Shown piece after piece: positions 49,461-58,963 of a stretch of 64,000 bases of DNA. How positions within the stretch are numbered: position 1 is the stretch's first letter; each line of letters begins with the position of its first letter. The stretch lies in NCBI GenBank assembly GCA_009746045.1, contig RPFO01001141.1, forward strand, positions 62,001 to 126,000, given 5' to 3'. The stretch comes from Mesostigma viride (lineage: Eukaryota; Streptophyta; Mesostigmatophyceae; Mesostigmatales; Mesostigmataceae). The notes under the pieces are model-generated. The model had not been told where the DNA came from and ran no database searches. It saw only the letters and a program-made list of their open reading frames with translations. Position numbers and translations under genes: made by a program.

Positions 49461-51909
49461 ATGGCTATCACGAACAAGAATGTCGCTAAGAAGCTTACCT
49501 ACAACGAGGATGATGATGGGCAGGATCGGCGGATGCCCAGAGACAACAACAAGAAGCCGGCTGGCGATGCGGCCATTTCCAAGAAAAAGAAAAAGAACAA
49601 AAAGACTCACAATGGTTGCCAGGACGAGGGGACGGCGGCTGCAAAGCCGACCGACCTACCCCCCTCCCCTGCGAGGCCGGAGGCCGAGACGGCTCCCCCC
49701 GGGGAGACCGGCTTACCCTCGACTCCGGCGGCCGCCCCAGCCGCAACCACGGCTGGCGCGGCCATGGCTGCGGAGACCTCGGTGGTAAACCCCACTGAGG
49801 CTCCACAGTCCGGCCCCACGTTGCCATCTCTTCGGGAGCGTATGCCCCGTCAGACGGCCTCGGTGGCACCGGACGGGACGATTACCTTTCGTCCCGCCAC
49901 ATCAAACCTTAATGTCCCTTTCGCCCAGGGACATAACCACATTGAGCTAACGTTTGGGCGACCCTCTGCGTCCCTTCTTCGCAAGAAGAAGGACATGGAG
50001 AGTATTAAACTCGCACGGGTGGTGCGAAAACCTGTGGAACCCATCGCCGGACAACCAATGTCCGACGATGAGGTATCCGACACTGCCAGTCTCCCCGATG
50101 GGGAGACTGAGATCAATCTTACCCCAGCGCTCCTGGCGGTCGAGCAGGCCGCGCTGGTGGCAAATGAAGAACGCCGAGCGCGGCAGCGGGACCGAGAGGT
50201 CCGCCGAGAGGCGGCTTTTCGGCTCGCCGCTAAGCGGCAAGAATATGAAGAGGAAGCCGCCCGTCGCCTGGCTACCCACCAGGCGATGGCGGACGCGTAC
50301 CGCGAGGCCACCCAGCGGTTACGTGACCTCTTAAAAAATGCTGACTATCCCATGGACTATGCGGACAGTCAAGACCTGGCCGAGCTTGCTCGGTCAGCAC
50401 ACTTTAAAACCATGTCCTCCATCACCCAAGCCAGGGTCACGGAGGCCATCTTGGCCAAACATGGGGTGGTAGCTGAAGAAGCCCCCCCGCTGGAAACCAC
50501 CAGCAAGAAACCCTCTCCCCCCAACCCCTGCAGTACAAGGAGGGACTGCTGGCCCTGGGCGCGAGGAAGGGCAAAGAGGCGGACTGTCCAGTCCGGCCTG
50601 CTATGATCATGGGAGACCACTCCCTGACATACCCGAGGATGAGGCTGCCTTTCAGGCAGCCCTCCGGGAGCATGAGGTACGCAAGGAGATGAAGCGTCTC
50701 ATGCGGGAGGAGGCCAGGAGGAGAGCAGAGGCAGACACCCCTGCCCGCCCCTCCACCGATGGGGCTGGACCCAGTGGGGTTACCCGGACACCCCCGGGCT
50801 CCCCCAGGGCCACCATGACCCCCCTCCCCCTCCCCCACCACCCCAGGTTCGCCCTGTGGGTTGGGGCCCCCTCCCAAACCAGGGGGGGTGGCCAGGACCC
50901 CAGGAGGCCCTGGGGGGAGGTGCAGAGGTGCCACAGGCACCCAACAGGCCTGCTGAGGCCCCCCCAAGGAGCGGGGATGTCCTGGAACAGCTCGCCATTC
51001 TCCAGGCCCAGCTGGCCTCGTTGCAAGATCAGCAGTTAACAGCTAACCAGCTGCAAACTGTCGAGGGCCTGCGCGCCCTGATGTCGCGGTATGAGCGGGG
51101 GACCATCAACCTGGACCCCACCCGCCTGCAACAAGCAACCGACGCTTCTTGAGGGCCAACCCCCCTCTCACAGGTGTGTTTAACCCTCATAAAAAGGAAT
51201 CCAAAATCAATATTGCTGGCTTGCCTGAGGGTCACACTGTTGAACAAGCTAAGCAATTTGTTTTTGCTTTGGAGTATGGGATGGAAGGTCTTAACCTTAG
51301 ACATCAGTTTAAGGCTCTCAGGGCCTCCTCCACATTCCATCAATCATCTCCTGCAATCAGAGCATTGATTCAAACCTATCAGGAACGTACCCTGACACCT
51401 GAAGCAGCCATTGAACAGTGGCCTACCTTTATCACTGATCTGAAACAGCTAGTGCTTACCAATAACCACATGGAAGCAGTAGAACGTTTCAACTGGCTTG
51501 CTGCATATAAGGTGAACAAGAATAACCTCTCTGGGGATGCAAAAACATACAGGGTAATGATTGAGAAAGACCTTGAGCTTCTCAAGCTCCAACCAAGGTA
51601 TCTCATCCACACCTGGCTAACAAAAGCTAATTTGCAACCTTCTGTCCTGGCTACCCTGCTTACAGGCCTCAAGTCCCTCTGGGACAACTTCAGAGCTGCC
51701 ATGCTCTATATCGAGGAGGCAGTGGACCCCCTGGGTACTGGCAACAACCAGGCCCAGGACCCCAAGGTCCAGGGTGTCCAAGGCCACAAACGCAAGGGGC
51801 AGGCCAGCCAGGGGGGGCACCCAAGACCCACAAGTCCTCCCACCAAGGGGGCAGTGGCTCTCAGGGGCGTGGCAACACGTGGCACCGTGTGCCCCTGCAT
51901 GGCAACCCC

Positions 51910-51943
<34 letters not shown>

Positions 51944-53286
51944 GGTCCCAGCAGGGCAACAATAACAACAGGTCCCAACAGGGCCAAAACAACAACAACA
52001 ACAGGTCCCAGCAGGGCCAGAACCGGTCCCAGCAGGGAAACAACAACAACAACAACACCAACAACAACCAGCCTGGCAACCCTGGGGGGTCCATAAGGTG
52101 CCTGAGGTGCTTCCAACGAGGGCACGCACGGCACAACTGCCCCAACAACGACTCCCTGGCCAACGGGGTGGATCTCTGCCCGGGCTGCTGGCACGCACGT
52201 CATCCCCTGGGGCCTCCAGGCAGCCGTTGCAACAGGCCTCGCTACCCAAATCAATGTGAGTTCACTCACCTTATGTACTCTGAGGATGATGATCTCATTA
52301 CCATTGGGGATGGCAACCAGGGCATAATTGATTTTGAGGCAGCAACCTTACTGTCCTCCCAACACCCTGTTCTGGAACCTTACATAAAAGCACTAACCCC
52401 TACTGTTGACAACTCCATAGATATCAAGGAGCTTGCTCATCAGCTGCACCTAGCCATGGGTCATGAAACAGTGGCTGAGGAACTGGCCAGACGGCTGGGG
52501 GGTAGTAGCATGGGAAAACAACTCAGGAATGCAGTAAAACTGGCTAGACAACACTGTCAAGAATGTCAGTTCAATAGCCCCAAACCTCAAAAATGGCATA
52601 CTGCAACTCCTTCCACCAATAGGGGCATGATAGTGGGGGATGTGATGCACATCAACAAAGATGTCCAACCCTACCTGATCCTAAAAGACTCATGGTCCAG
52701 GTTCACAGTAATGGAACCCCTACCTGGCATGTCTGCAGGGCAGCTACGTGTTGCACTCATGATTGCTTTACCCAGATTCTACCCAGTTGACAGAATTTTG
52801 CTTGATCAACAATTTTCTTGTCTGACTGACCTGGAAGGGTGTGAAGCAATAGAGATTGCTGGGCTGGAAGATCATGAGGGTCAGGGGGTCATTGAAAGAA
52901 CCATCAGATCTGTCAAAACCCTACTAGCCAAAAATCCTTCCAAGGATGCTACTTCAGGGGTCTATTGTGACAGGGCACTCTGGTGTCATGAAATGTGCAC
53001 AACCCTAAACATGAGACCTGTCTTGCATGCCACGTGGGGTGAAGTAATCCCAGCAGGCCTGCAGGCAGGTGTATATCCCCCAGAGGTGATAGCGCTGTAC
53101 AACACTGCACGTGCACAAACCTCAGCAAAACTGGCAGAAAAAGATAAAACCCATTCCAGGCCAGTATTCCAAAAAGGTGATCAAGTTCTCTATTACAAGG
53201 AAAACAGCTTTGGTAAGGTTGGAACTTGGCTAGGTCCAGTTACCATCCGTGGATTTACCAAAAACAGCAAGACCGTGGAGGTCAAG
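49461..53286 (+). mobile_element. Copia-like retroelement, Gag and integrase, truncated before reverse transcriptase
   Basis: The coding frame starts with ATG at 49461 and runs, with about four single-base shifts (near 50,515; 50,885; 51,145; 51,835), through a Lys-rich N-terminus and a helical Gag core (FVFALEYGMEGLNLRHQFKA). A Gln/Asn-rich segment encoded by CAA/AAC repeats follows, then a CCHC zinc knuckle (CLRCFQRGHARHNC, about 52,098-52,140), an HHCC zinc-binding stretch (LHLAMGH...CQEC) and a DDE integrase core. The core's Asp, Asp and Glu lie in GDVMHIN, RILLDQQ and GVIERTI. A C-terminal SH3-like segment (KGDQVLYYKENSFGKVGTWL) follows. Gag then integrase is the copia order, but no protease motif is evident and the reverse transcriptase that should follow is absent. 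Sequence beyond 53286 belongs to the palindrome. The 51.1-53.3 kb part is lower in GC than its surroundings. Confidence 0.72.
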
Positions 53287-53478
53287 CCCAGCAACTACGT
53301 GAGCTACCCCCCCAGAGCCTCTGCAGCCCCCAGTCCCCCTGGACCCCCTAGACCCCCTAGACCCCTTGGACCCCCCGGAGCCCCCGGTCCGAACAGAAGT
53401 CCTGTAATCTCCACCGCCGCCGTCGCCTGTCCCGGCCCCGGGAGGCGGCGAAGGGGCAAACGAGGGGGGAGAAGGTAA
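51889..53478 (+). CDS. Gag zinc knuckle-integrase frame running into the palindrome
   Basis: The open frame has 529 codons. Residues about 7-65 are Asn/Gln/Ser-rich. A CCHC knuckle and the integrase domain follow as described for the element. Up to SNYVSYPP the protein looks like genuine integrase C-terminus. From about residue 470 it becomes Pro/Gly then Arg-rich (PGPPRPPRPLGPPGAPG), which is simply the edge of the inverted repeat being translated. The C-terminal ~60 residues are therefore a chimeric extension created at the junction near 53287. The listed start is the first start-like codon in frame and is probably internal to the real Gag. Confidence 0.6.
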
Positions 53479-54106
53479 TCCACCTCCGACCGGCGAGAGG
53501 GGCCGGAGAGGCCCCGCCGATTTCGCTCGCCCCCCGCCCCGGCCCTCCCGATGGGCGACGCTTGCTTGGATTCTCTTGCACTACTTCTTTTTTAGACTCT
53601 TTCAAAAATAATTATATGGGTAATGAAAAATTGCAAAGGGTATAGGCTATATATAGGGCTATATATACAGGAATAATATTTCCCGGGGTGGCTGAAAAAG
53701 AAGTCGTGCACGAGAATCCACTCCACCTCCGATGGTCGGGGGCGGCGGGAGAGGTGGCGGCAGGTTCGCTCGCCCCCGTCCCGGGTCCGTCGCGCCCCGA
53801 GTCTGGATGTGTTTGAAACGTCCTTTTCCCTCCTGGAGGGGCGGCGCGGGCGGGTGGGGGGTCGAGGGTGGATGAGAATGCGTGGTTTCGGTCGGGCTTC
53901 TTTTGGGCTCGGATCCGTTCCAGTCTGCGTCCCGGCGCCCCCCGGGCCGGGGTTGGGAGGGGGTTGCGCTCGCCCCCGGGACGGCCGTGTGGGTGGTCCG
54001 CTACCCTGGGCCCGGCGACCCTGAGTAAGTGACGGGTGCAAGTCTACGTCCCGGCGCCCCCCGGGCCGGGGTTGGGAGGGGGTTGCGCTTACGGGGAGGG
54101 AATAAA

Positions 54107-55035
54107 ATGTGGGGGTACGATAACAGCGGCGACGGGCGAGAAACGGAGATGGCAACCCCGGAGTTCTACGTGACGAACGACGCGGAGGACAAGTGGCGCC
54201 AGAGGGTGGGGTCTTCGGTGCAGACCTTCAACTCTGCCCTGCGGTACAAGTGCGCGAAGACGGGGAGGGGGTTCAAGCGTTTCCGCGAGTCGAAGGCCCG
54301 CGACATGTGGGACGGCAAGTGCGCCAAGTGCGCGACCCCGATCCGCTTCCACTCGTCGTCGGAGGTCCCCCGCATGGGGATCCTGGTGCGTTATCTGGTC
54401 CCGGACGGCGCGGGGCTGTCTCTGACCGAGTCGTCGACGGGCATGCCCCCCGAGTGGAGGTGCGGGCGTTGCAGGGTGGGCCCTCTGGAATCGGAGTACG
54501 ACGAGCTGAAGCACCTCAGGATGGAGGAGGAGTACCTGCGCGCCCGGAAGGGGCTGCCCATCCCGGACGACTCCCCGCCCGTGCTGCCCTTCCCGGAGGC
54601 GGCACCGGCCGGGAAGCGGCCCAGGAGCCCTTGCCAGCATTACGGGGAGTGCCCCCCGATGTCGACCCCGCGGTGTGGTCGCACGTGAAGAAAGCGTTCT
54701 ACGGCGTGCAGTCGAGGGTGAAGGCCGACCTGCCCCTGAGCTGGCAGTCCACGCCCCACGGGGAGCGAGACCTGTCCCCGCGCCTGCTGGAGGCCGTCAG
54801 GAAACTGGAGAGCCAGGAGTGGCGCTGCGGCCACTGCGAGGGGCGGATGTCGCTGGACTCCCCTGAGCTCGCCCCGTCCCCCGACAAGACGGACACGTTC
54901 GACAGGACGTACTTCCCCGACAACTACAGGTGGCTGCACGCGGGGTGCAACCGGGCCAAAGCCGTGGACGACTCCATAGACCAGTGCAGGCGCAGGATGG
55001 CGGAGTACGAGAAGCTGCCGGACCCCGTGGAATGA
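54107..55035 (+). pseudogene. HNH/zinc-ribbon endonuclease-like gene, left palindrome copy, frameshifted
   Basis: Same sequence as the right-arm copy at 55686-56615, but with six rather than seven C in the run at about 54651-54656. The frame from ATG 54107 therefore stops at 54688, and the remainder (to 55035) lies in another frame. All other parts, including the AATAAA at 55051-55056 after the stop, are retained. The difference may be a real inactivating indel or a homopolymer error. Confidence 0.75.
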
Positions 55036-55104
55036 TGAACGCCGTATGCTAATAAAGACACCCCTCGTCCAATGCCACGTGTCACCTCATCGCTAGACAG
55101 TCCC

Positions 55105-55245
55105 AAAGCAAAAAGGGCCAAAGCATAAGGGGCTGGTTTCAAACAGGGTGGGCCAGCATAAGAGGCTGGTTTCAAACAGGGTTCGCCAGCATAAGGGGCT
55201 GGTTTCAAACAGGGTGGGCCGGGTTTGACAGCATAAGGGCCGGTG
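55105..55245. repeat. ~33-bp tandem repeat near the left side of the palindrome centre
   Basis: Three to four copies of a unit with cagcataaggggctggttt followed by caaacagggtgggc. The mirror array lies at about 55,476-55,616. In both arms the array is about 115 bp from the centre, the position at which subtelomeric repeats lie in some linear viral genomes. Confidence 0.8.
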
Positions 55246-55685
55246 CGGTTACTGGAAAAAATATCTAACCCCATGGTATAGGATATACCTGAGAGTCTAG
55301 GCCCCTACCGGCCCTGTCCAGGGCCTGCCATGGGACATGTCCCCGGGACTGATCAGAAACGTTTCTGATCAGTCCCGGGGACATGTCCCATGGCAGGCCC
55401 TGGACAGGGCCGGTAGGGGCCTAGACTCTCAGGTATATCCTATACCATGGGGTTAGATATTTTTTCCAGTAACCGCACCGGCCCTTATGCTGTCAAACCC
55501 GGCCCACCCTGTTTGAAACCAGCCCCTTATGCTGGCGAACCCTGTTTGAAACCAGCCTCTTATGCTGGCCCACCCTGTTTGAAACCAGCCCCTTATGCTT
55601 TGGCCCTTTTTGCTTTGGGACTGTCTAGCGATGAGGTGACACGTGGCATTGGACGAGGGGTGTCTTTATTAGCATACGGCGTTCA

Positions 55686-56615
55686 TCATTCCACGGGGTC
55701 CGGCAGCTTCTCGTACTCCGCCATCCTGCGCCTGCACTGGTCTATGGAGTCGTCCACGGCTTTGGCCCGGTTGCACCCCGCGTGCAGCCACCTGTAGTTG
55801 TCGGGGAAGTACGTCCTGTCGAACGTGTCCGTCTTGTCGGGGGACGGGGCGAGCTCAGGGGAGTCCAGCGACATCCGCCCCTCGCAGTGGCCGCAGCGCC
55901 ACTCCTGGCTCTCCAGTTTCCTGACGGCCTCCAGCAGGCGCGGGGACAGGTCTCGCTCCCCGTGGGGCGTGGACTGCCAGCTCAGGGGCAGGTCGGCCTT
56001 CACCCTCGACTGCACGCCGTAGAACGCTTTCTTCACGTGCGACCACACCGCGGGGTCGACATCGGGGGGGCACTCCCCGTAATGCTGGCAAGGGCTCCTG
56101 GGCCGCTTCCCGGCCGGTGCCGCCTCCGGGAAGGGCAGCACGGGCGGGGAGTCGTCCGGGATGGGCAGCCCCTTCCGGGCGCGCAGGTACTCCTCCTCCA
56201 TCCTGAGGTGCTTCAGCTCGTCGTACTCCGATTCCAGAGGGCCCACCCTGCAACGCCCGCACCTCCACTCGGGGGGCATGCCCGTCGACGACTCGGTCAG
56301 AGACAGCCCCGCGCCGTCCGGGACCAGATAACGCACCAGGATCCCCATGCGGGGGACCTCCGACGACGAGTGGAAGCGGATCGGGGTCGCGCACTTGGCG
56401 CACTTGCCGTCCCACATGTCGCGGGCCTTCGACTCGCGGAAACGCTTGAACCCCCTCCCCGTCTTCGCGCACTTGTACCGCAGGGCAGAGTTGAAGGTCT
56501 GCACCGAAGACCCCACCCTCTGGCGCCACTTGTCCTCCGCGTCGTTCGTCACGTAGAACTCCGGGGTTGCCATCTCCGTTTCTCGCCCGTCGCCGCTGTT
56601 ATCGTACCCCCACAT
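55686..56615 (-). CDS. HNH-type endonuclease-like protein with zinc ribbons, right palindrome copy (intact)
   Basis: The ATG at 56615 gives 309 residues (MWGYDNSGDGRE...). Three Cys-pair modules are visible: CAKCATPIRF (about residue 75), WRCGRCRVGP (about 126) and WRCGHCEGRM (about 252). The last is followed by TFDRTYFPDNYRWLHAGCNRAK, which matches the end of an HNH/treble-clef nuclease fold (Asp-Arg, then Asn, then His..CN..K). The role would be DNA cleavage, perhaps as a viral homing-type or genome-processing nuclease; this is inference from the fold motif. AATAAA follows the stop on this strand. The start region contains two copies of a GC-rich ~48-bp block (tcccggcgccccccgggcc) that may be promoter repeats. 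An alternative upstream start at 56687 adds 24 residues translated from that repeat and is less likely. Confidence 0.65.
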   Translation of the reverse strand: MWGYDNSGDGRETEMATPEFYVTNDAEDKWRQRVGSSVQTFNSALRYKCAKTGRGFKRFRESKARDMWDGKCAKCATPIRFHSSSEVPRMGILVRYLVPDGAGLSLTESSTGMPPEWRCGRCRVGPLESEYDELKHLRMEEEYLRARKGLPIPDDSPPVLPFPEAAPAGKRPRSPCQHYGECPPDVDPAVWSHVKKAFYGVQSRVKADLPLSWQSTPHGERDLSPRLLEAVRKLESQEWRCGHCEGRMSLDSPELAPSPDKTDTFDRTYFPDNYRWLHAGCNRAKAVDDSIDQCRRRMAEYEKLPDPVE

Positions 56616-57411
56616 TTTATTCCCTCCCCCGTAAGCGCAACCCCCTCCCAACCCCGGCCCGGGGGGCGCCGGGACGTAGACTTGCACCCGTCACTTACTC
56701 AGGGTCGCCGGGCCCAGGGTAGCGGACCACCCACACGGCCGTCCCGGGGGGCGAGCGCAACCCCCTCCCAACCCCGGCCCGGGGGGCGCCGGGACGCAGA
56801 CTGGAACGGATCCGAGCCCAAAAGAAGCCCGACCGAAACCACGCATTCTCATCCACCCTCGACCCCCCACCCGCCCGCGCCGCCCCTCCAGGAGGGAAAA
56901 GGACGTTTCAAACACATCCAGACTCGGGGCGCGACGGACCCGGGACGGGGGGCGAGCGAACCTGCCGCCACCTCTCCCGCCGCCCCCGACCATCGGAGGT
57001 GGAGTGGATTCTCGTGCACGACTTCTTTTTCAGCCACCCCGGGAAATATTATTCCTGTATATATAGCCCTATATATAGCCTATACCCTTTGCAATTTTTC
57101 ATTACCCATATAATTATTTTTGAAAGAGTCTAAAAAAGAAGTAGTGCAAGAGAATCCAAGCAAGCGTCGCCCATCGGGAGGGCCGGGGCGGGGGCGAGCG
57201 AAATCGGCGGGGCCTCTCCGGCCCCTCTCGCCGGTCGGAGGTGGATTACCTTCTCCCCCTCGTTTGCCCCTTCGCCGCCTCCCGGGGCCGGGACAGGCGA
57301 CGGCGGCGGTGGAGATTACAGGACTTCTGTTCGGACCGGGGGCTCCGGGGGTCCAAGGGGTCTAGGGGGTCTAGGGGGTCCAGGGGGACTGGGGGCTGCA
57401 GAGGCTCTGGG

Positions 57412-57505
57412 GGGTAGCTCACGTAGTTGCTGGGAAGGCTTTAGGGTGGCTTTCACCGTGGCTAAGGCACCCCTAAACCCTTCCCAGCAACTGCGTGAGT
57501 GACCC
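57412..57505. repeat. Stem-loop at the right edge of the palindrome
   Basis: ctcacgtagttgctgggaag...ctttagggtgg pairs with a following inverted copy (cacccctaaaccc...ttcccagcaactgcgtgag), giving an imperfect stem of about 28 bp around a loop near 57,455-57,465. The palindrome's outer boundary (57434) lies inside the left strand of this stem. Confidence 0.75.
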
Positions 57506-57690
57506 CCTCTTTTCCCCCTGTTCCCCCCTGCGTGTCCCCCCGTTCCGCGCCGAGTGCTTGGGGACCCCGCAGCGTGTCCCCCCTGCGTGTTCCCCCGTTC
57601 CCCCCTGCGTGTCCCCCCGTTCCGCGCCGAGTGCTTGTCTGTTTCCCTGTTCCCCCGCGCGTGATTGTCTGTCCCCCGCGCGCGAGTCCG
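57505..57690 (+). repeat. Degenerate C-rich repeats upstream of the first viral gene
   Basis: Repeated blocks built from cccccctgcgtgtccccccg and ttccgcgccgagtgcttg (two full copies, near 57,540 and 57,615) fill the space between the stem-loop and the gene at 57804. No coding frame is credible here. Confidence 0.7.
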
Positions 57691-57803
57691 TGATCGAGAG
57701 TACGAGTGGCAAGTCCGTGATCAGAAACGTCTCCGCTGGCGGTGTGCGTGCGTTTATGGTCGCGCAAAAATAATCTCGTCGTTCGGCATATCAGTGTCGC
57801 GCC

Positions 57804-58403
57804 ATGACGCATCCGGGTTGGTTGTCCGAGGCGCGTCTGATGTGCGAGTTCGTGGGCGCGTGCGTGCAGCCGTCGTCGCACATCCAGGAGTGGCCGGTGG
57901 CGGGCAAGCTGGCGGACGCCTTCAACGCGTTCCTCGCGGCGAAGGGTCTGCCCCCGTACGCCGCGTCCCGGCTGGCAGGCCCCTGCCCGGGGGCGGACGA
58001 CCTGGCCCTGTGGTCCGGCGTGCTGGCGGGCAAGGGGGGCGTGCTGATGCACGTGGCGGGGGTCGCTGGGGGCGAGAGCGGGGGGTGGTACTGGGCGCAG
58101 AACGTGTCGCTGGTCCATCCGGCTCCCGTGCCCTCGGACGGGGAGGTGAAGCCGTTCCCCCCTTGGTTCAACGGGGAGCGTTTCCTGGCTGCCCGCGAGG
58201 CGGGCAAGAGGCGCGAGGAGATGCGCAGGTGGGTGAGCGCGTACGCGGGCGAGCACGGGCTGTTCGCGGAGATCACGGAGGAGGAGGAGTCGTTCCTGGA
58301 GGAGTGCCACGGCTACCCCGAGGGCGAGATGGCGGACCTGAAGGGCCTGCGCGAGATCCGCGCGCACATGGCGAAGGTGGGCGGCGCGCCCCCGCGTGGA
58401 TGA
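57804..58403 (+). CDS. Uncharacterised viral-type protein, upstream member of an overlapping pair
   Basis: Starts with ATG at 57804 and has 199 residues. Helical, mixed-charge composition. The first 50 residues (RLMCEFVGACVQPSSHIQEW, DAFNAFLAAKGLPPYAA) have the spacing of a small helical or winged-helix DNA-binding domain like those at the C-terminus of D5/P4-type primase-helicases. That is a fold impression only. The C-terminal half is rich in Glu and Arg. Its stop codon overlaps the next gene's start as ATGA (58400-58403), suggesting coupled or re-initiated translation, or a single ancestral protein. I do not recognise a family. Confidence 0.6.
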   Translation: MTHPGWLSEARLMCEFVGACVQPSSHIQEWPVAGKLADAFNAFLAAKGLPPYAASRLAGPCPGADDLALWSGVLAGKGGVLMHVAGVAGGESGGWYWAQNVSLVHPAPVPSDGEVKPFPPWFNGERFLAAREAGKRREEMRRWVSAYAGEHGLFAEITEEEESFLEECHGYPEGEMADLKGLREIRAHMAKVGGAPPRG

Positions 58404-58921
58404 ACGAGCGCGTCCGCGAGATCCGCGAGCGGCTCACGGCGGCGTTCAGCCGCAAGCAGGGTTCGTCCTCGCGCTGGCGCCTGCGCGACAACCAGGCGGG
58501 CGACGCGCTGACGGCGCGGCTGAAGTGGCGGTCGGCGGAGGAGGAGGAGCACGACCTGCAGGGGTCGGGCGAGGCGCGGGGCGGGCGCGAGGAGGAGGGC
58601 AAGGAGCGCGAGGCGGCGGCGCTGGACACGTACCTGCGGCTGTTCCTGCAGCACAGCGACCTGGTGGTCCTGGAACGCGGCGGGCGCCTGCCGCTGGCGG
58701 AGTTCCGCCGCCTGTTCTTCGTGGAGTACCTCCAGAACGGCAGCCGCATGACGCGGCGAGTGCCCAACGCGGACCTGGCCGCCCTGCTGGCCCCCCACGG
58801 GGTCGCCGTGACAGGAAACGTGCGCATGGGCAGCGGGGAGGAGGAGAAGCGCACGGTGTGGGTGACGGGGGTGGCCCGGAGGGCGCTAGGAACGACGCGT
58901 AATAATAATAATGATGAATAA
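58400..58921 (+). CDS. Uncharacterised viral-type protein, winged-helix-like C-terminus
   Basis: The ATG at 58400 (MNERVREIRERL) gives 173 residues. The N-terminal third is highly charged (Glu/Arg). Residues about 75-170 (LFLQHSDLVVLERGGRLPLA, EFRRLFFVEYLQ, LAALLAPHGVAVTG, VWVTGVARRA) alternate helices and strands in the order of a winged-helix DNA-binding domain as found after D5-like primase-helicases. This is inference. The TAA stop is embedded in aataaa (58917-58922), a usable polyadenylation signal. A long frame extends 245 codons upstream but overlaps the preceding gene in another frame. The ATGA start is preferred because the two genes then abut neatly. Confidence 0.6.
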   Translation: MNERVREIRERLTAAFSRKQGSSSRWRLRDNQAGDALTARLKWRSAEEEEHDLQGSGEARGGREEEGKEREAAALDTYLRLFLQHSDLVVLERGGRLPLAEFRRLFFVEYLQNGSRMTRRVPNADLAALLAPHGVAVTGNVRMGSGEEEKRTVWVTGVARRALGTTRNNNNDE

Positions 58922-58963
58922 AACCTCGATGGATGCAATACAGTGAGCGCAAATGCACGGTAT

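Larger units (their letters stand above)
53287..57434. repeat. 4,148-bp spacerless palindrome (putative viral telomere/concatemer junction)
   Basis: The left arm 53287-55360 and right arm 55361-57434 are reverse complements with zero spacer; the centre reads gatcagaaacgtttctgatc. Mirror positions sum to 110,721 both at the centre and at the edges (53291-53300 pairs with 57421-57430). The differences I can find are all lengths of C or G runs: near 53,306, 53,464, 53,527, 53,771, 53,977, 54,092 and 54,651. The left flank is the retroelement and the right flank is the virus-like region, and neither is mirrored. Each arm carries an HNH-type gene pointing to the centre, a ~33-bp tandem repeat near the centre and an AT-rich TATATA patch (53,640-53,690 and its mirror). 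Confidence 0.92.

Noticed and set aside
55447..55797. 116-codon frame crossing the central repeats (both arms)
   Set aside because: It translates the 33-bp tandem repeats and the antisense 3' end of the HNH gene; Pro/Cys/Tyr repeat without independent support.
57120..57365. 81-codon frame (and its mirror at 53357-53605) at the palindrome edges
   Set aside because: Length and C-terminus change with homopolymer length between arms; Gly/Arg/Pro-rich GC sequence without a domain.
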